DNA of 11,839 bases, taken from contig CAINWC010000402.1 in the NCBI GenBank assembly GCA_903854305.1, positions 1 to 11,839 of the forward strand, in the 5' to 3' direction. The position numbers were made by a program, and so were the translations under genes. The notes beneath the pieces were generated by a model, which was not told the origin of the DNA, made no database searches, and worked only from the letters and a program-made list of their open reading frames with translations. The stretch comes from an uncultured Pseudomonadota bacterium. GTDB taxonomy: Bacteria > Pseudomonadota > Gammaproteobacteria > Burkholderiales > Methylophilaceae. The stretch's first letter is position 1; every line of letters begins with the position of its first letter. Below are positions 6,807 to 11,839 of the stretch, piece after piece.

Positions 6807-7535
6807 TTATAATGGCACCATGCTTAAGAAAAATCTTGCAAACATAGAGGCAACGCCTGCAGCATCAATCTTGCTGTTGGTTCTATATTCAATACGTGCA
6901 TCTGCCACGGTGGTAGAGGCAACAAAGTTTCCGATGGCGATGGTATCTGGATTGACTACACCAGAAAACCGTACAAACTCAGTGCCTTTATCAAATGAAA
7001 CTTGTTTTTCACCACTCACAAGCAGAAAGCCATTCGGCAATACCTCTATCACCGTAGCTGTGATCGTTCCCGTAAACACATTGCTTGAGTTAGCCGCCGC
7101 TTTATCTGCATAAGAGTTTGCCGCAGTACCCGCAAAGCTGGCTTTAGGCACTGGATGACCGAATAAGCTGGTAATTGAGTCGCTTGCTGAACCACTCTTA
7201 CTGCCAGAGCTACCGCCGGCTTTTGTGGCGGTCGTGTTCTCAGTGATGTTTACTGTGACGGTATCGCCTACAAAACGTGGACGCCTGTCTTCAAATAATG
7301 GGTGATAAGCCGCAACATTAAAAATCGCGCCATTGTTCGCTGAAGCTGCTGGAGCCAGTGGTGCCTTTGCCGTCATCGGTTGTTTAACGATAGATTCTGG
7401 GGTGATTGCACAACCACTTACTAGCAGGCTTGTCAGCACAAGTAGATTGATCATAAAAAGTCGCACAAAGCCATGTCCGAATAAAGGGTCGGGTAGCAAC
7501 TGATTGCATGCTCTACGATAGATTGTATTCAACAT
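6807..7535 (-). CDS. flgH: Flagellar L-ring lipoprotein FlgH
   Basis: FlgH forms the L ring in the outer membrane, a bushing for the rod. A lipobox LLVSGC puts the lipidated cysteine at residue 42 from the chosen start. Family blocks follow: YHPLFEDRRPRFVGDTVTVN, ASNVFTGTITATVIEVLPNG (with NSS in place of AS), GFLLVSGEKQVSFDKGTEFV, RFSGVVNPDTIAIGN and the ending VADARIEYRTNSKIDAAGVA...RFFLSMVPL. The start is uncertain. ATG 7535 (or 7538, in an ATGATG pair) has AAGAG about 6 nt upstream and gives 242 residues. ATG 7568 would add 11 residues but lacks any Shine-Dalgarno. ATG 7452-7454 would give a 14-residue signal peptide without positive charge. With the chosen start the segment before the hydrophobic core is unusually long for a lipoprotein. 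The stop overlaps a possible flgI ATG. Confidence 0.95.
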   Translation of the reverse strand: MLNTIYRRACNQLLPDPLFGHGFVRLFMINLLVLTSLLVSGCAITPESIVKQPMTAKAPLAPAASANNGAIFNVAAYHPLFEDRRPRFVGDTVTVNITENTTATKAGGSSGSKSGSASDSITSLFGHPVPKASFAGTAANSYADKAAANSSNVFTGTITATVIEVLPNGFLLVSGEKQVSFDKGTEFVRFSGVVNPDTIAIGNFVASTTVADARIEYRTNSKIDAAGVASMFARFFLSMVPL

Positions 7536-7603
7536 CATCGACTCTTGGTTGTGTTTGGATTCGTGCATTTAAATTTTTATTTAACTTTTACTATTAACCA
7601 ATA

Positions 7604-8386
7604 TTACATCTGTGTTAGTTTTTGCAACATCTGGTCAGACGTTGTAATTGCTTTGCTGTTGATTTCATAAGCACGTTGCGTTTGAATCATGTTGACCAGT
7701 TCTTCCACCACGTTGACGTTCGACGTTTCAACGTACCCTTGTGATAACAAACCTGAACCATTTGCTCCAGGGGTATTGGTGTTGGCGTTACCAGAAGCCG
7801 CTGTTTCTACATAAAGATTTTCACCCTTACCTTGTAAACCGGCCGGATTGATGAACGTGGCTAATTGCAATGATCCGACTTGTGTGGAAGCCGCAGTCCC
7901 TGCCAGCGTAATAGACACAGTACCGTCACGACCGATCGTTAAACTTTGCGCAGTGGCTGGAATTGTAATGGCAGGCTGTACAGGAAAGCCACTAGAGGTC
8001 ACCAGTTGACCTTGGCTATCTACCTGAAAGGAGCCGTCACGAGTATAGGCTGTGGTGCCATCTGGCAGCAACACTTGAAAAAAGCCAGCACCTTGAATGG
8101 CGATATCTTTGTCATTGCTCGTTTGCTGAAGATTACCTTGGCTAAAAATACGCTCGGTTGCCACAGGTCGTACGCCTGTACCAAGTTGCAAGCCAGATGG
8201 TAATTGTGTTTGCTGTGAGGATTGTGCACCAGGTTGGCGAATGTTTTGATAGAGCAAGTCTTCAAACACCGCACGTGAACGCTTAAACCCATTGGTACTG
8301 ACGTTCGCCAAGTTATTGGCGATTACGTCCATTTGCGTTTGTTGGGCATCAAGGCCAGTTTTTGAAATCCATAGTGAGCGTATCAT
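7604..8386 (-). CDS. flgG: Flagellar distal rod protein FlgG
   Basis: FlgG makes the distal rod that crosses the P and L rings and joins the hook. The start is ATG 8386 (260 residues, the same length as the enteric protein), with AAGGA 6 nt upstream. A TTG at 8404 would add six residues but has no support. Residues 3-35 are the rod-family N-terminal helix ([20 protein letters not shown]). Residues about 46-64 ([18 protein letters not shown]) are the FlgG-specific segment that separates it from the hook protein and makes the rod rigid. [20 protein letters not shown] marks the middle domain, and [20 protein letters not shown], then [20 protein letters not shown], is the C-terminal helix. There is no signal peptide, as expected for a type III export substrate. 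A 219-nt gap separates it from flgF upstream. Confidence 0.97.
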   Translation of the reverse strand: MIRSLWISKTGLDAQQTQMDVIANNLANVSTNGFKRSRAVFEDLLYQNIRQPGAQSSQQTQLPSGLQLGTGVRPVATERIFSQGNLQQTSNDKDIAIQGAGFFQVLLPDGTTAYTRDGSFQVDSQGQLVTSSGFPVQPAITIPATAQSLTIGRDGTVSITLAGTAASTQVGSLQLATFINPAGLQGKGENLYVETAASGNANTNTPGANGSGLLSQGYVETSNVNVVEELVNMIQTQRAYEINSKAITTSDQMLQKLTQM

Positions 8387-8605
8387 TTTATTTCCTTTTA
8401 GCAAGACTTGCCAGCGGAGCCGGGTTAGTCGCGCTTATCAGTTTGTTCTGACCAAAAATCAGCTTCTAATTAAATGCCTGCAACTAGTGCGCTGATTAAC
8501 TTTTCGTTAAAGCTATCCATTGTTATGTAGGATTGAACTTTGGTTTAATTTCTGGAGTTTAATCTCTGGTTCTATCAGCATAGGTTAATGTTAACCTAAG
8601 CATAC
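8387..8605 (-). other. 219-nt flgF-flgG gap, unusually long for this cluster
   Basis: Besides the palindrome at 8578-8601 and the flgG Shine-Dalgarno, I find no supported gene here. A 16-codon frame on the minus strand (MDSFNEKLISALVAGI, about 8518-8468) lacks a Shine-Dalgarno. No FliA-like or classical sigma-70 promoter stands out. A sigma-54-like TGGC...TTGC pair at 8401-8413 has the wrong spacing. The gap may be a leader, a decayed gene or a processing region. Confidence 0.5.
8578..8601. repeat. Near-perfect palindrome just after flgF
   Basis: TAGGTTAA (8581-8588) and TTAACCTA (8591-8598) are perfect inverted arms with a 2-nt centre. GC/GC pairs outside an A-A mismatch extend it to 8578-8601. 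It begins 4 nt after the flgF stop codon. As RNA it would form a hairpin with a slightly opened loop. No T-tract follows on the minus strand, so it looks like a stabilising or pausing hairpin, or a DNA site, rather than a terminator. Confidence 0.6.
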
Positions 8606-9346
8606 TTAACCCAAACTCAAGAGTTGAGACGCTTTATTGGCGTTATTCTCAGCGCTTTGCATGAGCTTCATTTGCGTTTCAAACTGCCTGGCCAAGCTAA
8701 TCATTGTGACCATGGCATCAATCACGTTCACATTACTTGCCTCAAGCGCACCACTCACCACGTTGACGTTCGCATCAACTTCGGCAGGGTTGCCATCTTT
8801 GGTCACAAATAAACCATCTTCAGCACGTACTAGGTTTGTTTCAGGTGGATTGACCAGCTTCAGGCGGCCAATCGCATTGGAAGGGCCCGGTAGCGTGTTG
8901 TTGGAAACCGATGACACCGTACCATCTTTGGCTATGGAAATCTTGATATCCGGAGGAATGCTGATTGGGCCGCCATCACCCGTCACAGTGAGGCCAGAAG
9001 CCGTTTGCAGCACGCCATTTTCACTGACTTTTAGGGATCCATTACGGGTGTAACCTTCAGAACCGTCTGGTCGCTGAACAACTAACCAGCCCTTACCTTG
9101 AATGGCTACATCTAATTCACGGTTGGTTGATTGAATCGTGCCAGAATTAAAGTCGGCACCTACCGTTGCATCGACTACAAAAGCACGCGTAGATAAGGCA
9201 TCGCCAATGACAGGTACTGCGCGAAATGAATCTACTTGTGATTTAAAGCCAGTAGAGGTTACGTTGGCTAAATTATGCGCAGTCGTTGCCTGTTGCTCAA
9301 GTATATGTTTTGCACCCGTCATTGCGGTGTAAATCATGCGATCCAT
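8606..9346 (-). CDS. flgF: Flagellar proximal rod protein FlgF
   Basis: FlgF is a minor proximal rod subunit below FlgG, exported by the flagellar type III apparatus. It has 246 residues, near the enteric 251. The N-terminus MDRMIYTAMTGAKHILEQQA, then THNLANVTSTGFKSQ-like (read here AHNLANVTSTGFKSQ), is the FlgF form of the rod-family helix. Middle blocks are NRELDVAIQGKGWLVVQRPD and GYTRNGSLKVSENGVLQTAS. The C-terminal helix is SGALEASNVNVIDAMVTMIS, then LARQFETQMKLMQSAENNAN. The start has AAGGAG 7 nt before the ATG. It lies 41 nt after flgE and is followed by the long gap and palindrome before flgG. Confidence 0.97.
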   Translation of the reverse strand: MDRMIYTAMTGAKHILEQQATTAHNLANVTSTGFKSQVDSFRAVPVIGDALSTRAFVVDATVGADFNSGTIQSTNRELDVAIQGKGWLVVQRPDGSEGYTRNGSLKVSENGVLQTASGLTVTGDGGPISIPPDIKISIAKDGTVSSVSNNTLPGPSNAIGRLKLVNPPETNLVRAEDGLFVTKDGNPAEVDANVNVVSGALEASNVNVIDAMVTMISLARQFETQMKLMQSAENNANKASQLLSLG

Positions 9347-9387
9347 ATCGTTTCTCCTTAATCTATATCAGCCATTCAAATCAATGA

Positions 9388-10620
9388 TTAACGTAAGTTA
9401 ACCAAGGTTTGCAGTACCTGATCCTGTGTTTTAATTGTTTGAGCATTAGCTTGGTAGATACGTTGTGCAGTAATCATATTGACTAGCTCCGCAGTCAGAT
9501 CCACATTGGAGTCCTCTTGTGCTGATGCTTGCAGTACGCCTAGCGAGCCTGTATTCGGTGTGCCTACTAACGCTGCACCAGAAGTCGCACTCTCAGACCA
9601 AGCATTACCGCCTAAAGATTGCAATCCATTTGGATTGGTGAAATTTGCCAGCACTAATTGCCCTAATGTTTTAGATTGCCCATTGCTATAGCGCCCAATA
9701 ATCGTGCCATCCGCACCCGTGTTAAAACTCGCCAAACGACCTGAAGTGAAGCCATCTTGCGTTAAGCTGTTGACACTGAAATTCGACCCAAATTGTGTAC
9801 TTCCAGAATAATCTAGGGTCATTGAAACAGCATTTGCGCCTGTCGTTGGTGTAAAGGCAATAGAAGGTATGGCAGGGGTGATAGTAGGTGTAATGCCCGT
9901 GCCACTAAAGAGTAGTCTAGCCGTTCTTGTTAGCGGCACGGTTGGTGCCGGAACCGACACGCCATCCGCAGTTGTATATACATTCCAATCGCCTGGCGCC
10001 GTTTTTACAAAATAGTTCTGTATCGTATGTGAGTTACCTAGACTATCGAACGTGGTTACTGCGGTTGAGTTGTGGTAGGTGGTCGGGTCTGTCGGGTCAA
10101 AAGCTGCTGCTGAAAGTGCGGTATTACGGGAGTCTAAATTAACTAACCCAGTGACTGAGGTTGTTGCTGACGGCTGTAAATCTGCAGTATTAATGTTAAG
10201 CTCTGATGGTGCGCCTGTATTCAGTACGCCTGTTGGACTGGCTGTGTAGCCGGTTAATCGCTTGTTTGACGCGTCTACGATATAGCCAAATTTATCCAAC
10301 TGAAACTGACCATTCCGTGAGTAGGTAATGGCACCGTTATTACTCATACGAAAAAATCCGCCACCATTAATGGCTATATCCAATGGGTTACTGGTGCTAG
10401 TGACGTTACCTTGTGTGAATTGTTGGGCAACATTCGATAAATTTGTACCGATACCGATTTGTGTCGCACCACCACCTGTTAGTGAGTTAGCAAACACATC
10501 GGCGAACTCAGCACGCGATTGCTTAAAGCCCACGGTGTTGGCATTTGACACATTGTTGCCGATGACTTCTAGTTGTTTTGAAGCTGCGTTGAGGCCACTA
10601 AGACCTTGTTGAAAACTCAT
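9388..10620 (-). CDS. flgE: Flagellar hook protein FlgE
   Basis: FlgE polymerises into the flexible hook outside the cell. It has 410 residues, close to the enteric 403. The N-terminal helix carries MSFQQGLSGLNAASKQLEVI and NNVSNANTVGFKQSRAEFAD. QQFTQGNVTSTSNPLDIAIN and GGGFFRMSNNGAITYSRNGQ lead into the outer domains. A FlgE D2-type segment follows at about 165-290 (VTTFDSLGNSHTIQNYFVKT). The C-terminal block EDSNVDLTAELVNMITAQRI, then YQANAQTIKTQDQVLQTLVN, is the matching core helix. It lacks the FlgG-specific IRQPGAQSS insertion, which separates it from FlgG. A GGAG Shine-Dalgarno stands 6 nt before the ATG. It lies 100 nt after flgD, behind a small repeat region. Confidence 0.97.
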   Translation of the reverse strand: MSFQQGLSGLNAASKQLEVIGNNVSNANTVGFKQSRAEFADVFANSLTGGGATQIGIGTNLSNVAQQFTQGNVTSTSNPLDIAINGGGFFRMSNNGAITYSRNGQFQLDKFGYIVDASNKRLTGYTASPTGVLNTGAPSELNINTADLQPSATTSVTGLVNLDSRNTALSAAAFDPTDPTTYHNSTAVTTFDSLGNSHTIQNYFVKTAPGDWNVYTTADGVSVPAPTVPLTRTARLLFSGTGITPTITPAIPSIAFTPTTGANAVSMTLDYSGSTQFGSNFSVNSLTQDGFTSGRLASFNTGADGTIIGRYSNGQSKTLGQLVLANFTNPNGLQSLGGNAWSESATSGAALVGTPNTGSLGVLQASAQEDSNVDLTAELVNMITAQRIYQANAQTIKTQDQVLQTLVNLR

Positions 10621-10667
10621 GGTGTTCTCCTAATGTTGCTATTGAATATATTGCTAAATAAGGGATG

Positions 10668-10713
10668 GCTAGGTTTTTAATCGCTAGGTTTAATTAACTA
10701 GGGTTTAATTAAC
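10668..10713. repeat. Short tandem repeat, period 15, between flgD and flgE
   Basis: On the plus strand GCTAGGTTT occurs at 10668-10676 and 10683-10691, and GGTTTAATTAAC occurs at 10687-10698 and 10702-10713, both 15 nt apart. This gives about three degenerate copies of GCTAGGTTTAATTAA. The core TTAATTAA is itself palindromic. It fills much of the 100-nt gap 10621-10720, where I see no convincing promoter or terminator. Confidence 0.6.
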
Positions 10714-10720
10714 CAGTCAC

Positions 10721-11401
10721 TTAGAAAATCTCTTTCACATCACTGGTGCTTACACTCGCCAGATTGCTCAAATTAAGTTTGATACCACTGGTGCTGTTTG
10801 ATACGCTCATTACCTGAGCATAATTCAAACCGCTGGCGGTAACGCTCTGACTCGCAGTTGTTGCGGTGACATCAAATGTATAGCTACCAGTTTTGGCAAC
10901 GGAGCCGTTATCAGCAAATCCATCCCAATTTAAAGATGCTGTTCCTGCACTTTGTGCGCCAAGTGAGAGGGTTCTGACAGTGTTGCCAGCCGAGTCTTTG
11001 ATGGCGACTGTGAGTTTATCTGCACCTATTGGTAGATCGACGCCAAGATAACTACCGGTGCCAGTAGAATTAATCGCATTGCCAGGCACCAGTACGTTAT
11101 GGCCTATCATGCTGGATGCTTGATAAGATTGACCGTTTTGTACGCTTCCAATCAATGACTCTACAGTTGTATTAAGTTTGTCGATACCAGTGACGGTAGA
11201 AAGCTGTGCCATCTGACTCGTCACTTGGGCGTTATCCATCGGGTTAAGGGGATCTTGATTTTTCATCTGTGTGACCAATAACGTCATGAATCTATCTTGC
11301 GTTGCGCTCGCGCTAGATGCCGCTGTGTTTTTTATACCATTTACACTATTAAGTAATGCTTGGGATGCTGTGTTTGTGGTGCTTTGAACTGATGTCGTCA
11401 T
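10721..11401 (-). CDS. flgD: Flagellar hook-assembly (hook cap) protein FlgD
   Basis: FlgD is the scaffold that caps the growing hook and is shed before FlgK arrives. I start it at ATG 11401 (226 residues), with AAGGA 7 nt upstream. The in-frame ATG at 11407 overlaps the end of that Shine-Dalgarno and is unlikely. Residues about 38-77 hold the family signature DRFMTLLVTQMKNQDPLNPM, then DNAQVTSQMAQLSTVTGIDKL. Residues about 95-190 match the FlgD Tudor/Ig-like domains: IGHNVLVPGN, DLPIGADKLTVAIKDSAGNT, LNWDGFADNGSVAKTGSYTF. The Ser/Thr/Ala-rich N-terminus is typical of an unfolded export signal. The length is near the enteric 232. It follows flgC by 106 nt, across a repeat and hairpin region. 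Confidence 0.96.
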   Translation of the reverse strand: MTTSVQSTTNTASQALLNSVNGIKNTAASSASATQDRFMTLLVTQMKNQDPLNPMDNAQVTSQMAQLSTVTGIDKLNTTVESLIGSVQNGQSYQASSMIGHNVLVPGNAINSTGTGSYLGVDLPIGADKLTVAIKDSAGNTVRTLSLGAQSAGTASLNWDGFADNGSVAKTGSYTFDVTATTASQSVTASGLNYAQVMSVSNSTSGIKLNLSNLASVSTSDVKEIF

Positions 11402-11451
11402 GGTCATTTCCTTTTTATTAAGCTGCTTTTGTATTTTTACCTAAATTCGCC

Positions 11452-11520
11452 TACTGCTGAGTTCTTGCTTTAGGTCAGCTTATTGCTGAGCCGTTATTAA
11501 GGTCAGTTTATTGCTGACCT
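11452..11520. repeat. 28/29-nt repeats spanning the flgC end and the flgC-flgD gap
   Basis: On the plus strand AGGTCAGCTTATTGCTGA (11472-11489) recurs as AGGTCAGTTTATTGCTGA (11500-11517), 17/18 identical and 28 nt apart. A shorter third copy of the core, TACTGCTGA, stands 29 nt before at 11452-11460. The 11500 copy contains the last flgC codons (Gly-Gln-Gln-stop). The repeats therefore look like tandem duplication of the flgC 3' end into the gap. Confidence 0.65.
11473..11520 (-). other. Two tandem RNA hairpins after flgC
   Basis: AGGTCAG (11500-11506) and CTGACCT (11514-11520) form a perfect 7-bp stem with a 7-nt loop covering the flgC stop codon. GGTCAGC (11473-11479) and GCTGAGCC (11485-11492) form a second 7-bp stem with one bulged base and a 5-nt loop. 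Neither is followed by a T-tract on the minus strand, so processing, pausing or mRNA stability is more likely than termination inside the operon. Confidence 0.5.
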
Positions 11521-11839
11521 ATTGTCAGTGTTTTAAGCAGCATGGTTTTTGCTGCGTTCATGGTTTCAACATTATTTTGATAGGCGCGGGAGGCAGAAAT
11601 CATGTTCACCATTTCTTCGGTCACATTCACATTCGGCAGCGTGACATAGCCTTTTTCATCCGCTAATGGATGTTTAGGGTCATATACCACTCTAGGAGGC
11701 GATGCGTCTTCAATTACTTTAAGCACCTTTACGCCGCTCGCATCAGGCGAAGCGGTTGGCGTGGCACTAAATACCACTTGTTTCGCTTTATAAGGTGAAC
11801 CGTTCGCGCTGGTTGCGCTGTCGGCATTAGCCAGATTGC
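11508..11839 (-). CDS. flgC: Flagellar proximal rod protein FlgC, C-terminal part (cut by the right edge)
   Basis: FlgC is a proximal rod subunit. The 109 visible codons enter from the right edge as NLANADSATSANGSPYKAKQ, then VVFSATPTASPDASGVKVLK, VIEDASPPRVVYDPKHPLAD, EKGYVTLPNVNVTEEMVNMI and SASRAYQNNVETMNAAKTML to LKTLTIGQQ. The NLANADS...PYKAKQVVF motif and the DPKHPLADEKGYVTLPNVN block identify FlgC rather than FlgB, FlgF or FlgG. About 28 N-terminal residues are missing, as judged from the family length of about 134. The start codon is therefore beyond the window; an internal GTG at 11777 is not the start, because the family sequence continues upstream of it. It is followed by repeats and hairpins and then flgD. 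flgB is expected just outside the window. Confidence 0.96.
   Translation of the reverse strand, partial: NLANADSATSANGSPYKAKQVVFSATPTASPDASGVKVLKVIEDASPPRVVYDPKHPLADEKGYVTLPNVNVTEEMVNMISASRAYQNNVETMNAAKTMLLKTLTIGQQ

Noticed and set aside
8401..8413. Sigma-54-like TGGCAAGTCTTGC before flgG on the minus strand
   Set aside because: GG and GC are separated by 8 nt rather than the required 10, and the site lies only about 15 nt before the ATG. It is better read as a small chance palindrome.
8468..8518. 16-codon minus-strand frame MDSFNEKLISALVAGI in the flgF-flgG gap
   Set aside because: There is no Shine-Dalgarno, it is very short, and it has no recognised similarity. Not enough to call a gene.
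8637..9053. 138-residue plus-strand open frame opposite flgF
   Set aside because: It is a shadow of the strongly conserved flgF gene, without a Shine-Dalgarno or recognisable domain.
1..11839. A novel defence, mobile or biosynthetic system
   Set aside because: Every long coding frame is explained by housekeeping or flagellar genes in canonical order. No transposase, integrase, toxin, repeat array or foreign composition was seen.

Overview
The window is an ordinary, well-ordered piece of a betaproteobacterial chromosome, most like Nitrosomonadales and probably Methylophilaceae (Methylotenera-like). That placement is inferred from moderate to low GC, the guaB / DUF4124 neighbourhood and the style of the flagellar proteins; no search was run. 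About 85% of the window is the external half of a flagellar basal-body, hook and junction gene cluster on the minus strand. I see no mobile element, CRISPR array, RNA gene or new defence-type system.

Left part (1-1596): the N-terminal 89 codons of guaB (IMP dehydrogenase) run leftward out of the window. Divergent from it is a gene for a secreted DUF4124 protein with a Lys/Asp-rich middle. Next, on the plus strand, is a small YkgJ-type CxxxCxxCC cysteine-cluster protein that starts at GTG and overlaps the stop of a 12-codon mini-ORF. It converges on the flagellar cluster, and no canonical intrinsic terminator is visible between them.

Right part (1678-11839, all minus strand): in transcription order flgC (partial, cut by the right edge), flgD, flgE, flgF, flgG, flgH, flgI, flgJ, flgK and flgL, the canonical flg order. 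FlgC, FlgF and FlgG are rod proteins; FlgD is the hook cap and FlgE the hook. FlgH and FlgI are the L and P rings, and FlgJ is the rod cap with a peptidoglycan hydrolase domain. FlgK and FlgL are the hook-filament junction proteins. Most genes are closely spaced with good Shine-Dalgarno sites. Longer gaps lie at flgC-flgD (106 nt), flgD-flgE (100 nt), flgF-flgG (219 nt) and flgJ-flgK (84 nt).

The most informative non-coding signal is in the flgJ-flgK gap: a near-consensus sigma-28 (FliA) promoter, TAAAGTTT-N11-GCCGACAT, facing flgKL. It implies that flgKL is separately expressed late in assembly, as in enteric bacteria. Other gaps hold small repeats and hairpins: a 28/29-nt repeat with two tandem hairpins at the flgC end, a period-15 repeat between flgD and flgE, and an almost perfect palindrome just after flgF. 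Several start codons were moved from the longest reading frame on Shine-Dalgarno evidence (flgD, flgG, flgI, flgH).
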